Shown here: positions 1-8,798 of the stretch, piece after piece | Position numbering within the stretch: position 1 is the first letter of the stretch | Layout: each line of letters opens with the position of its first letter | NCBI GenBank assembly: GCA_913061095.1 | Contig: CAJXVM010000007.1 | Span: 150,411 to 214,410, forward strand | Source of the DNA: an uncultured Ignavibacteria bacterium | GTDB taxonomy: Bacteria; Bacteroidota; Ignavibacteria; SZUA-365 | DNA length: 64,000 nt | Direction: 5' to 3' | The notes under the pieces: model-generated | Seen by the model: the letters and a program-made list of their open reading frames with translations, nothing else | Told to the model about the DNA's origin: nothing | Databases searched by the model: none | Program-made: the position numbers and the translations under genes

Positions 1-11
1 ACGTACTGATC

Positions 12-1481
12 ATGCTGCAAGCAGCCCGCATACTGACAATCATGATCGCACTGATCGCCACCGCAGTCACGGCGGGAGCGCAGGACGTCACGTCCTATAC
101 CATTCGCGGCGGAGAGGAGGATGTGTTCGAGCGTGAGGTCGCCGCGGCACGGGCGCGCACTACACTGGATGCATCACTTCCCGGGCTCGGCTGCACGGTC
201 GAGTACATCCGCCGCCTCGGGGGCGAGGAAATCGTGTACCGCCGTGGTCCGATCGACCTTCATGTCACGCAGCAGCCCGATATCTCCGATCGTCAGGAGC
301 GGGGCACCCGTCCGGCTTCCGAAGATGACAGACTGACTCCGCATTTTTACGGCGGCATTCTCGTTGATCTTCCCCGTCCGGGAGAAAGCGCCCAGCCCGT
401 GCCGATGCTGCCGGAGCGCTATCGGTACATGCTGCGCCTGGCACTTGTCCCGCAGCACTATGAGGATGCGACGCTCCATGCGGTCATTCTTCTCGAACGC
501 GCCGTCGTTGAAGAAGACGGCGATGAACTGACACTGCATCGTGGGGAGTTGTTCACGCGCAGCGTGGAACTGAACGGGAATCTGCCGCTCAAGTTTGATC
601 TGCCGGAATGGGATTCGCGGCTGCCGAACGGTGTTCATGCCGTGCCGCCAAATCTGCGCGAAGGGGTGCTCGTGACGCTCGAGACGCCGCATGCATTCAG
701 TCTGCCCGGCAGTTATCCCGATCCGTTCCGCAGCGCGGCACTTCTGACGTACGCCGTGCCACGTACCAGTTCGGTGCGCCTCACCATCACGGTGGCCGGC
801 GAGGAGCGCGTGATCGACCAGGGCAGGCGACAGCCTGGAACCTACGAAGTGGTATGGGACGCGGAGTCGCTCCCCGACGACAGTTACACCGCGGTGCTGA
901 CGGCAACGAACGATGAGGGCGCTCGCCTCTTTCGCACCGAACGCACGCTCGTGAAAAGCCGCAATGCGGAACCGTTCAGACCGGAACAGTTTTCCATGTT
1001 CCGTCGCGATATCTCGGGACATGTTGTCATCGGTACGGAGAGCGGGATCGGGTTCCAGATACCGGTGGACGATTCGAAGGCACTGCGGAACATGTTCACA
1101 CATATCGCCTTCCGGGTGGGATATCGCCTCAGCCCATCATGGGAAATCGGTGTGCTTGCAGGGCAGGATGCCTTCCATGAGAGTCCCGGATCGGAGGTCG
1201 ATGTGGATCGAATCAGCAATTACGGCGGCGTGGTCGCATATACGTACGGCTATCTCGGTCCCTACCTGCGCTGGATGCCGGGCCATGCCTTCCTGCAGCC
1301 GGTATTACAGGTGTCCGCCGCCTGGAGCGACGCGGCGATGGTCGCGGAGACCGCAGTGGGACTCAAAGCGGAAATCTTCCGCAACGTCGAGTTGTATGCC
1401 GCACCGGCGGCGTTCTTCCATCTGCGCAGCAGCGTCAGTACGAAACTCGGGATTCATTACGGACTGACGATGCGATTCTGA
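12..1481 (+). CDS. Exported protein with internal FlgD-like Ig domain and beta-barrel-like C-terminus
   Basis: 489 aa, function unknown. Residues 1-24 form a signal peptide ending in AGAQ, so the protein is exported. Residues about 233-308 resemble the FlgD/T9SS-type Ig domain (YPDPF followed by LTYAVP, then GTYEVVWDAESLPDDSYTAVL). This fold normally sits at the extreme C-terminus of secreted proteins, but here about 180 residues follow it. That tail alternates hydrophobic and aromatic residues and ends in MRF, as in outer-membrane beta-barrels; the barrel is inferred, not proven. The ATG lies 11 bases from the window edge, so a ribosome site cannot be judged; an in-frame ATG at 42 is the alternative. 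The stop overlaps the next ATG by one base (TGATG), so the two genes are probably coupled. Confidence 0.75.
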   Translation: MLQAARILTIMIALIATAVTAGAQDVTSYTIRGGEEDVFEREVAAARARTTLDASLPGLGCTVEYIRRLGGEEIVYRRGPIDLHVTQQPDISDRQERGTRPASEDDRLTPHFYGGILVDLPRPGESAQPVPMLPERYRYMLRLALVPQHYEDATLHAVILLERAVVEEDGDELTLHRGELFTRSVELNGNLPLKFDLPEWDSRLPNGVHAVPPNLREGVLVTLETPHAFSLPGSYPDPFRSAALLTYAVPRTSSVRLTITVAGEERVIDQGRRQPGTYEVVWDAESLPDDSYTAVLTATNDEGARLFRTERTLVKSRNAEPFRPEQFSMFRRDISGHVVIGTESGIGFQIPVDDSKALRNMFTHIAFRVGYRLSPSWEIGVLAGQDAFHESPGSEVDVDRISNYGGVVAYTYGYLGPYLRWMPGHAFLQPVLQVSAAWSDAAMVAETAVGLKAEIFRNVELYAAPAAFFHLRSSVSTKLGIHYGLTMRF

Positions 1482-2143
1482 TGCGGATGCTCCCCCCCAT
1501 ATTGCTCTTTGCGATGCTGTTTCCACTGCTGTCCGGATGTGATTTCCCATCGGATCCGCCGCTGCGTGGCGCGGATGACGACGTCAATCCTCCTCCCGAT
1601 CCCGTACAACATGGCGATCTCCTGCCGCTCAAGCCCCGGCATCGCTGGATCTACGTCGCGGATCCCTATTTTCGTCCTTCCCTCAATCCCGAATCCGCCG
1701 TTGCCCGGGAGCTGGTTTATGAGGCCGACACATTCTATTACCTGCCCTACGCCTTCATTCCCACCGGGGAAGACGCCCCTGTCGCCGCCTTTCCTCCACT
1801 GCTCAGGAACGACAGCACGGGACTCCAGTTCTACGACCCCGGTGTGCCGGGCGACACCCTGCGTCTGCGAACGAAACCTGTCCATCGTTTTACCCTGCCG
1901 CACCCGGCACGTCTCGGGACGAACATGGTGTTTGCTGACCAGACGGTTCGCGTGCAGGTGACGGCGGTCGACACTCTCGTGAGCATGCGCAGCTTCAGTT
2001 CGATTCTGCTGCCCTGCACGCGCTACCAGGTTACCGGCCGGGGACGGTCGCCAACCACGTTCTACGTGCTGCCTGGCATCTGCCTGCTGCGCATTGAAAC
2101 GGAGTACGGCGTGTATCACACAATATCCTGGTATCTCTCCTGA
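1481..2143 (+). CDS. Putative lipoprotein of unknown function
   Basis: 220 aa. The N-terminus has a short basic start, a hydrophobic stretch and the lipobox LLSGC (Cys20), which predicts lipidation by Lgt/Lsp and envelope location. The rest is rich in Pro, aromatic residues and beta-type sequence and contains an HRWIYVADPYF stretch. I recognise no family. It starts on the last base of the upstream stop codon, so it is likely co-translated with the preceding exported protein and may work with it at the outer membrane. Confidence 0.75.
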   Translation: MRMLPPILLFAMLFPLLSGCDFPSDPPLRGADDDVNPPPDPVQHGDLLPLKPRHRWIYVADPYFRPSLNPESAVARELVYEADTFYYLPYAFIPTGEDAPVAAFPPLLRNDSTGLQFYDPGVPGDTLRLRTKPVHRFTLPHPARLGTNMVFADQTVRVQVTAVDTLVSMRSFSSILLPCTRYQVTGRGRSPTTFYVLPGICLLRIETEYGVYHTISWYLS

Positions 2144-2183
2144 GCGATTTTCTCCCCGTTCCGAGAATTGGCATATTGCGTTC

Positions 2184-3314
2184 ATGTCCGCATCATTCGG
2201 CATAGGGCTGCTCTGCACGACGCGCTCACTCGGCGGCATTGAACTCAATGTTCTGCGTCTGGCGGGCTGGATGCGTGAGCGCGGGCATCGCTGTCTCGTC
2301 ATCGGAGTGGACGAAGCGCCCCTGCTGAGACGTGCCGACGAACTCGATCTGCCATGGTATTCCGTGGGGGATCCACCGAAATACGGCGCGCTCGGTGCAG
2401 CCAGACGTCTGGGCGCGAAGCTGGTGAATGAGGGCTACTCCTCACTGATGCTCAATGCGACCAAGGACCTGAATCTCGGCGTCCTGACGCGGGCGGCATC
2501 GCGGCAGGCAATTCATCTGATCCATACCCAGCACATGCAGTTCGGGGCGAAGAAAACCGACCTGCTGCACCGGCTCCAGCATGCGAAACTGGATGCATGG
2601 ATCGCACCTCTGCCCTGGCTCGCGGAACAGACACGGACGCACACGACATTGCCGCCCGGACGCATCCATGTCATTCCATTCGGGATTGATCTCTCGCGCC
2701 TTTCCGCGAAACCCGACAGGGATACCGCCCGTGAACACGTTGCGCTGCCGCGGGAGGCATTCGTGGCGGGCGTTGTCGGGCGCCTCGACCGCGGGAAGGG
2801 ACAGGAATACCTGATCCGCGCCGCCGCCCTGCTGCGCGAGCGCGGCATCGTGGTGCACGTTCTGATCGTCGGCGAGGAAACCCGCGGCGAGGACCAGGGT
2901 TACGCGCAGGAACTCAGAACGCTGACGGAACAGCTGTCTCTGCAGGAGCATGTTCATTTCCGTGGTTTCCTCGAACATGTCGAGGATGCGTACGCAGCCA
3001 TGGACTGCTTCGTTCTGCCCTCGCTCTCAGAAACATTCGGCATGGTGACCATCGAAGCCATGGCCGCCGGTCTGCCGGTGATCGGCACGAATACTGCCGG
3101 CACACCCGATATCATCCGCGACGACGTGACGGGGCTGCTGGTTTCTCCGCGCAGTGCCGGGGAAATCGCCGATCAGCTGCAGCGGCTGATCCATGACGCG
3201 GAACTGCGAGACACGCTGGCCGCAGCGGGATGCGCGGATGCGCATGCACGTTTCTCCCATCGGGAACAGTGCGCACGAATCGAGCAGCTGCTTGAACGCA
3301 TTCATCCCCGGTGA
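2184..3314 (+). CDS. GT4 family glycosyltransferase
   Basis: 376 aa. GT-B fold glycosyltransferase expected to move a sugar from a nucleotide-sugar donor to a lipid, polysaccharide or other acceptor in the cytoplasm. The N-terminal half holds the acceptor domain with the loop TTRSLGGIELNVLRLA. The C-terminal half begins near VAGVVGRLDRGKGQEYLI and carries the GT4 donor-site signature SETFGMVTIEAMAAGLPV with its E-x7-E pair, then the GTPDIIRDDVTGLLV loop. The ATG at 2184 gives a normal family N-terminus; a longer in-frame start at 2094 would overlap the lipoprotein and adds no conserved sequence. The substrate cannot be told from sequence. Confidence 0.9.
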   Translation: MSASFGIGLLCTTRSLGGIELNVLRLAGWMRERGHRCLVIGVDEAPLLRRADELDLPWYSVGDPPKYGALGAARRLGAKLVNEGYSSLMLNATKDLNLGVLTRAASRQAIHLIHTQHMQFGAKKTDLLHRLQHAKLDAWIAPLPWLAEQTRTHTTLPPGRIHVIPFGIDLSRLSAKPDRDTAREHVALPREAFVAGVVGRLDRGKGQEYLIRAAALLRERGIVVHVLIVGEETRGEDQGYAQELRTLTEQLSLQEHVHFRGFLEHVEDAYAAMDCFVLPSLSETFGMVTIEAMAAGLPVIGTNTAGTPDIIRDDVTGLLVSPRSAGEIADQLQRLIHDAELRDTLAAAGCADAHARFSHREQCARIEQLLERIHPR

Positions 3315-3374
3315 TGTTTATATTCTGGAGTTGATATCCACCCCATGTTTCACTTTCTGCTGAAAGCATATCCC

Positions 3375-3833
3375 ATGAAAAATATAGCCGTACTCGCAAT
3401 GACCGTCCTGCTTCTCTCCGCCTGTTCACAGCAAAACGAGACCGAGGAAACCGCCGGAGACGCCGCGCAGGAGATGAGCTCCTCCACGGAACAGGCGAAC
3501 ACAGCTGACCGAGATATTTCCACCGAGACGCTTGTCAAGATCGATCCCGCAATCCAGGAATACGCTGACGAGGTGGAGCGTGAGAAACGTGCGTTCGAAA
3601 AGCAGCCGGATGAGGAAAGCCGGGCGGAACTGGTCAACGCCTATGTCGAATTCGCTGATTACATGACGTATGAAAGCCCGGTGTCCCCACGCGAGGGGAA
3701 ATATCATCGTGCCCTGATCGAATATCGTCACGCGCTGGAACTCGATCCCGGTAACAGCAAAGTCATCGCCGAGATTCAGCAGATCGAGGATATTTACCGC
3801 AGCATGAATCGTCCAATACCGGGCGAGGAATAA
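3375..3833 (+). CDS. Small lipoprotein with TPR-like C-terminal helix pair
   Basis: 152 aa from the ATG at 3375 (an in-frame ATG at 3345 would add 10 residues before the signal peptide). The N-terminus MKNIAVLAMTVLLLSAC ends in a lipobox with Cys17. A Glu/Gln/Thr-rich linker follows, then an amphipathic region with a TPR-like segment, YRHALELDPGNSKV, near the C-terminus. A single TPR-like motif suggests a small envelope protein-interaction module. The specific role is unknown. It is the last gene of the left (+) group and is followed by an intrinsic terminator at 3916-3946. Confidence 0.75.
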   Translation: MKNIAVLAMTVLLLSACSQQNETEETAGDAAQEMSSSTEQANTADRDISTETLVKIDPAIQEYADEVEREKRAFEKQPDEESRAELVNAYVEFADYMTYESPVSPREGKYHRALIEYRHALELDPGNSKVIAEIQQIEDIYRSMNRPIPGEE

Positions 3834-3905
3834 TCCACGGCATATGTGAGCCGACCTGGAGAAAGCGCGCGTATGAGGCCCGCTTCTCCGGAGGACAACA
3901 CACCG

Positions 3906-4970
3906 TCACTCCCCGAACAGCCGCCGGTACACGGCGGCTGTTTTTTGTATCATGGCATCCATCCGGTAGAGGCTCGCGACCGTTTCCTTTCCCCTCTGTC
4001 CCATGGCGCGCATGTCATCAGCGTGCCGCACGGCTTCACGCAATGCTTTCACCCATGCTTCAGGAGTGGGCTCGAGAACGATCACCCCCGTACGTGCGTG
4101 ATCGACCAGTCCACGCAGCACCGGAATATCATTTGCGATGACGGGAATGCCATGGGCGAAGGCCTCGAGAACGACGTAGCCAAGTCCCTCCAGCGCATCC
4201 GACGGAAACAGCAGGGCAAGTGCTTTGCCGGTCCGCTTAAAAGGATGCGTGCAGAATCCTTCATACGTAATCGGCGATCCGCGATCAGCAGCAGTGCGCA
4301 CCTCCTGCCACAGCGGACCATCCCCACAGATGCGCACGCTGATCGCATCCCCGGGGTCAATGCGATCGAGTGCCTCCAGAAGAAGGGGAACACCTTTCTG
4401 TTCCACGAGTCGTCCCACAAAGAGAAATTCCGTCGTGGGATCCGCTTCCACCCGATCCCCCGGCAGTGTGATCCCGTTATGAATAACATTGATACGACTG
4501 CCGCGGACAAATCGCATCCGGGCACGGAACGCGGAGGCCAGTCCCTCGGAAACGGCAATCATTTCGCGCGGATAAAACGGGAACAGACGCAGATCATTGA
4601 AATTGGTGTGGACGGTATGCAGGCGTCGAACGCCGGGAAGCAGCGGTATTGCGGCCGCCGAAAGCATGGCAGCGAGGCGGCTGTGGGAATGGAGGATGTC
4701 AACGTTCTCACGCCTGATGATCGATCGGATCATCCCCGGCGAGCGCAGGATGCCGGGAAGGGATCTGTTCCGGGAGTCTCCCCTGTACAGCGGCAGCTGC
4801 GTAAAGCGCGTGTCATCGTGCAGCGGACTCTCAGGCGGTGCCCATGCAGCGAAGACACTGTGAATGCCGTATGCGGAGAGACCGCTGGCAAGATCCATGA
4901 CGTGACGGTACACACCGCCGAATTCCAGGGTGTTGACGAGATGCAGGACGGTGATCCGCTGGTCGCTCAT
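3906..4970 (-). CDS. GT4 family glycosyltransferase
   Basis: 354 aa. GT-B fold enzyme: N-terminal HLVNTLEFGGVYRHVMDLA matches the GT4 acceptor-domain entry, DILHSHSRLAAML follows, and the donor domain shows EFLFVGRLVEQKGVPLLLEA. The usual E-x7-E region reads DALEGLGYVVLEAFAHGIPV, so the first Glu is in DALEG. The ATG at 4970 has GGAG 11 bases upstream; a GTG at 4982 overlapping the amylase stop is the alternative. It sits 8 bases after the GH13 gene and is probably co-transcribed with it, hinting at glucan or exopolysaccharide handling. Its last codons encode the terminator hairpin of the opposing strand. Confidence 0.9.
   Translation of the reverse strand: MSDQRITVLHLVNTLEFGGVYRHVMDLASGLSAYGIHSVFAAWAPPESPLHDDTRFTQLPLYRGDSRNRSLPGILRSPGMIRSIIRRENVDILHSHSRLAAMLSAAAIPLLPGVRRLHTVHTNFNDLRLFPFYPREMIAVSEGLASAFRARMRFVRGSRINVIHNGITLPGDRVEADPTTEFLFVGRLVEQKGVPLLLEALDRIDPGDAISVRICGDGPLWQEVRTAADRGSPITYEGFCTHPFKRTGKALALLFPSDALEGLGYVVLEAFAHGIPVIANDIPVLRGLVDHARTGVIVLEPTPEAWVKALREAVRHADDMRAMGQRGKETVASLYRMDAMIQKTAAVYRRLFGE
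3916..3946 (+). terminator. Intrinsic terminator embedded in opposing CDS
   Basis: An 11-bp perfect stem (3916-3926 with 3932-3942, AACAGCCGCCG / CGGCGGCTGTT) with a 5-base loop runs into six T residues at 3941-3946 on the (+) strand. It lies 83 bases after the stop of the (+) lipoprotein gene, but within the last 13 codons of the convergent glycosyltransferase. On the (-) strand no T-run follows the stem, so it should terminate only (+) transcripts. Confidence 0.85.
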
Positions 4971-4978
4971 CGAACGGC

Positions 4979-6553
4979 TCACTCCGGCAGCAGGTACAAT
5001 ACGGATTTTGCAGGGATCGACACATGCTGCTCCCGCCCCATTCGCTTCACCGGTACTTCTTCAGGCCAGGCCTTCAGCGGTCCTTTCCACGGGATGACGA
5101 CATCCGCGGAGGCGGATCCGGTGTTGCAGAGTATGACGGCCGCTTCGCCGGCGATGCGGCGTTCGATGACACAGATCCCACGCGCGGGATCTGCCGTCAG
5201 CACATGCATTGAACCGCGCTGCAGCGCCTCACTGCCCGCGCGGATGCGATTCAGCGCTGCGACGTGGCGGAACATCCCGCTCGTGGTATCGAAGGATCCG
5301 CCGCCCGTGGGATTCCCCCAGCCTTCGGCGAACATGCTTTCACGATTTTCCCAGTCGGGACCGGTGCCACCGCGAAATGCCTGCTCGGTGCCGTAGTACA
5401 GCAGCGGAACGCCCTGCAGTCCGTAAATGAATGTCAGCGCATTGCGCATGGCGCGTGTATCACCCTCAGCCACCGCGAGGAAACGGGATATGTCATGATT
5501 GTCGATGAAGTTGAGCAGGAAGGGGCGTGTGCGCGCATCGTAGAGATGCAGCTGCTCGAAACTGTTCAGAATACGGGTGAGGCTGTGGCCGCGGCCGAAC
5601 ACGTCACGCACGGCCTCGGCCATGCTGAAATTGAACACGGCATCGAATCCGCGGCGACCGTCAGGAGTGGGGTGCGTGTAATACGCCGCCTTGGCATCAT
5701 TCGCCGACAGCACTTCACCGAAAATGAAAAATTCCTTTTTGCGCATGTCATGCGCGTGTCGCCGGATGGCCGCAAGCCATGCGTACCAGAATGGCATGTC
5801 CACATGCTTGACGGTATCCACGCGGAAGCCGTCACATCCGGTCTGCTCCATCCACCAGGTCCAGATATCGATCATGGCCGCAAGCACGCGCGGGTCTTCG
5901 GTGCGGAAGTCATCGAGACCGCCGGGCAGTTCCCCGACGACCTGGTAGGGATCGCTCCACTCCTTCACTTCCCCGAAATTGTGATACAGGCTGAGATCCT
6001 GCAATGCGGGTGGTGTGGGAAGCTGTGTGCTGTCGCGCCATGTGAGCGTGTATCCCTCCGCGTTCCATTCCCATCCGCCTTCCTCCGTGCCGATCAGTGG
6101 ACCGGTGTGATTGCAGACGACATCAAGGTACACGCGCATGTCCATTTCGTGGGCGCGCCGGATGAGACGCCGCAGATCCTTCATGGTACCGAGGCGCGGA
6201 TCGATCCGCTTGAAATGCTGGATCCAGTATCCGTGAAATGCTCCCGGTACATTCTGCTGCACCGGTGTCAGCCAGATGGCATTCACACCGAGCGCCTTCA
6301 GGTAGGGCAGACGCCGTTCGACACCGACGAGGTCGCCGCCCTGAACGGCCAGCGGGTCCGTGGGATCCGGCATGCCGTTTGCATCGTTGTTTGCGGGATC
6401 GCCGTCATCAAAGCGATCGGGCATGATCAGGTACATGCGCAGCGGCTCCGGTCCCGGCCTCAGCGTCCCGGCATCACCGAGCAGAATCCATGCGATGATC
6501 GCGGCTGCGGCGAGAAGGATGGAAACGCTGGGAAGGATATTCCTTGAGATCAT
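4979..6553 (-). CDS. GH13 alpha-amylase family glycoside hydrolase, membrane-anchored or exported
   Basis: 524 aa. Retaining (beta/alpha)8 glucan hydrolase or transglycosylase acting on alpha-1,4-glucans. Residues 8-26 form a hydrophobic segment (signal anchor or signal peptide), so it probably acts in the periplasm or outside. All four GH13 regions are visible: DVVCNHTG (I), DGFRVDTVKHVD (II, Asp nucleophile), FFIFGEVLS (III, Glu acid/base) and NFIDNHDISRF (IV, transition-state Asp). The start MPDRFDDGDPANNDANGM resembles secreted amylases and cyclodextrinases. Exact specificity is open. It is divergent from the histidine kinase across 133 bases and precedes a GT4 gene by 8 bases. Confidence 0.92.
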   Translation of the reverse strand: MISRNILPSVSILLAAAAIIAWILLGDAGTLRPGPEPLRMYLIMPDRFDDGDPANNDANGMPDPTDPLAVQGGDLVGVERRLPYLKALGVNAIWLTPVQQNVPGAFHGYWIQHFKRIDPRLGTMKDLRRLIRRAHEMDMRVYLDVVCNHTGPLIGTEEGGWEWNAEGYTLTWRDSTQLPTPPALQDLSLYHNFGEVKEWSDPYQVVGELPGGLDDFRTEDPRVLAAMIDIWTWWMEQTGCDGFRVDTVKHVDMPFWYAWLAAIRRHAHDMRKKEFFIFGEVLSANDAKAAYYTHPTPDGRRGFDAVFNFSMAEAVRDVFGRGHSLTRILNSFEQLHLYDARTRPFLLNFIDNHDISRFLAVAEGDTRAMRNALTFIYGLQGVPLLYYGTEQAFRGGTGPDWENRESMFAEGWGNPTGGGSFDTTSGMFRHVAALNRIRAGSEALQRGSMHVLTADPARGICVIERRIAGEAAVILCNTGSASADVVIPWKGPLKAWPEEVPVKRMGREQHVSIPAKSVLYLLPE

Positions 6554-6686
6554 GGCGGATCGCGGAATGGTGATTGTACAGAAGGAAAATCATGTTAGTG
6601 ATTTCAGGATGGAAATTCCACCGCTACGCGCGGGACGTGGATTTTGCCGCCGCTCTTTGTAATATGGACAAAACCCGCGAGACACG

Positions 6687-8759
6687 ATGAAACGCTTGAC
6701 ACAACTCCCCGCGCGATCAAAGCTGCTGCTAGCCGGCCTGCTCGTTCTGGCACTTGTTCTGACCGTGTTCGTCTACATCGAGGTGACCCAGAGCCGCAAG
6801 GAACTTCTGGGGAATGTACGCGCGGAAGCATCCATTCTCATTGAAACGCTGAATCGCGGAAGTGAAACCATCATCAATGCGAACGAGGAGCTCGAAAATG
6901 CGCTGATCGACCGCTTGATCGTCACTGCGCAGCTGATCGATCACATGGAGCAGCACGGATCGCTGAACTCTGAACGTCTGCGGCACGAGGCTCACGAACT
7001 GGGGGTCGCGCTCGTCGTGCTCTTCGATGGTGCCGGCGACGTCGCCGCAGCAAGCGCGGGAGAGCTCCCCACCGCACACGCAGGGAATGTCGCCGCTGCA
7101 CCGGAACATGCAACGGCTATTGAACGGGTGATCGCACCCGTCCTGAACGGGACATACATCTGGACATCCGACGCACGGATTATCTCTCCATGGTCTGGTG
7201 ACACGTTGTTCGTTCTCGCCCACGAGCGTCGCACGGCCGACGGGGCCGTCCTGATCGGGTATTCATCCGCACAGCTGTTGGAGGTGCGCAAGCGGCTGGG
7301 TATCGGTCAGATCGCGCAGCAGATCGGCCGGCTCGAGGACATCGTCTATGTGGTCCTGCAGGATGAAGACGGCATCATCACCGCAAGCAGGGATGTCGAG
7401 GAAATGAGCGCCGTACGGGATGACGCGTTCCTTCGGGAAGCCCTCGTAAAGGACAGCACGCAGACACGTTTCCGGGAGTATGCGGGCAGGCGAATTTTCG
7501 AAGTGGTTAAGCGACTGGAAATCGACGGGGCCGGACCCGTGCTCTCGCGCATCGGCCTATCGCTCGAGCGTGTCAGAAACATTCAGCAGCGCTCCATGCG
7601 CCGCGTCATTTTTATTGCCGCCGGGTTTTTCGTCACTGCGCTAATTCTGATTGTGCTGCTGCTGACGCGGCAGCGCTATGGTGTGCTGGCGGAGGAGCAC
7701 CGGAAAATCCGCACATACACCGGACTCGTGCTTGACAACATCGCCGACGCCGTGGTGGCCACCGACAGCCAGGGTGTCATCACCGTATTCAACAAGGCGG
7801 CGGAGCGGCTTCTTGAGCTCGATGCAGACACGGCAATCGGAACACAGCATGCAGGCGTGATTCCCTCCGACAGCCTCCTGATCGAGCGTACGCACACCGA
7901 CCGGGCGACAATTGATTACGCGGAAACCACACTGCCGACCGCGCAGGGCGAACGCCGCACCGTGGCCGTCAGCACGTCCATCATCCGGACGAATGACGGC
8001 AGCCTGGATACGGTGGTTTGCATCGCGCGCGACATCACCGAACAGCGCCGGGCGCAGGAGCAGCTGCAGCGTCGCGACCGCCTGACGGCCATGGGAGAAC
8101 TGGCGGGTGGAATTGCACATGAAATCCGTAATCCCCTGAACGCAATCAATATCATCGCGCAGCGTTTCAACGCGGAGTTCGAACCGAAGGCAGATGCCGA
8201 AGAATTCCACCGGCTCAGCAGCACCATTCGCTCGGAAGTGAAGCGCGTCAATAATATCATCACGCAGTTCCTCGAGTTCGCGCGTCCCCCCCGTCTCGCA
8301 CTTGCGGAAACCGACATGAGCCGCCTCCTGCGGGATAGCGTCGATGTCATTCGCTCGCAGGCAATGATGAAACAGGTTCGCATTCAGCTGTTCACCGACT
8401 CGCATCTGCCCATGCTCGCGGATGCGGAAAAGATGCAGCAGGTGTTCCTCAACCTGCTGCAGAACGCACTGGACGCCGTACAGGACGGCGGAGAGATCAA
8501 ATGCATCGCCTGCAGGAAAAACGACCGTGTCATGGTATCCATCGCCGACAACGGACCGGGGATTCCCGAAGCTCTGCAATCGAAAATTTTCAATCTCTAC
8601 TTCACAACGAAATCTTCCGGCACGGGACTCGGCCTGAGTATCGTTCATCAAATCGTCGGCGAACACGGCGGGGACATCGCCGTGACCAGCAGCGAGGGAC
8701 ACGGAACGACATTCCGCATGGTCTTTCCTCCCATGCAGGAAAACCGGCACGATGATTGA
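6687..8759 (+). CDS. NtrB-like sensor histidine kinase with periplasmic sensor and PAS domain
   Basis: 690 aa. TM1 is at about 12-31 and TM2 at about 306-328, enclosing a 270-residue periplasmic sensor. A cytoplasmic PAS domain follows at about 343-455 (LVLDNIADAVVATDSQG). The HisKA box is GGIAHEIRNPLNA with phospho-acceptor His478. The HATPase_c domain (about 570-685) shows N-box NLLQNALDA, G1 DNGPGIP and G2 GTGLGLSIV. The HEIRNPL form of the H-box is typical of NtrB-class kinases that pair with sigma-54 activators, and such a regulator starts 39 bases downstream. Ligand unknown. The 133-base gap upstream is shared with the divergent amylase gene; I found no convincing consensus promoter there. 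Confidence 0.95.
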   Translation: MKRLTQLPARSKLLLAGLLVLALVLTVFVYIEVTQSRKELLGNVRAEASILIETLNRGSETIINANEELENALIDRLIVTAQLIDHMEQHGSLNSERLRHEAHELGVALVVLFDGAGDVAAASAGELPTAHAGNVAAAPEHATAIERVIAPVLNGTYIWTSDARIISPWSGDTLFVLAHERRTADGAVLIGYSSAQLLEVRKRLGIGQIAQQIGRLEDIVYVVLQDEDGIITASRDVEEMSAVRDDAFLREALVKDSTQTRFREYAGRRIFEVVKRLEIDGAGPVLSRIGLSLERVRNIQQRSMRRVIFIAAGFFVTALILIVLLLTRQRYGVLAEEHRKIRTYTGLVLDNIADAVVATDSQGVITVFNKAAERLLELDADTAIGTQHAGVIPSDSLLIERTHTDRATIDYAETTLPTAQGERRTVAVSTSIIRTNDGSLDTVVCIARDITEQRRAQEQLQRRDRLTAMGELAGGIAHEIRNPLNAINIIAQRFNAEFEPKADAEEFHRLSSTIRSEVKRVNNIITQFLEFARPPRLALAETDMSRLLRDSVDVIRSQAMMKQVRIQLFTDSHLPMLADAEKMQQVFLNLLQNALDAVQDGGEIKCIACRKNDRVMVSIADNGPGIPEALQSKIFNLYFTTKSSGTGLGLSIVHQIVGEHGGDIAVTSSEGHGTTFRMVFPPMQENRHDD

Positions 8760-8798
8760 TGCATCATATCTGATGAACAGCAATAACCTGGACGAGAC

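Noticed and set aside
3846..5396. Open frame of 516 codons on (+) opposite the GT4 and GH13 genes
   Set aside because: Antisense to two genes with clear catalytic motifs, and it crosses the intrinsic terminator. Composition is Arg/His/Cys-rich, as expected for a shadow frame.
5264..6547. Open frame of 427 codons on (+) opposite the GH13 gene
   Set aside because: Shadow of the GH13 codon pattern; no signal, domain or start site.
6637..6665. Promoter for the histidine kinase using TAATAT at 6660-6665
   Set aside because: The -10-like hexamer is good, but no acceptable -35 lies at 16-18 bases; not enough to call.
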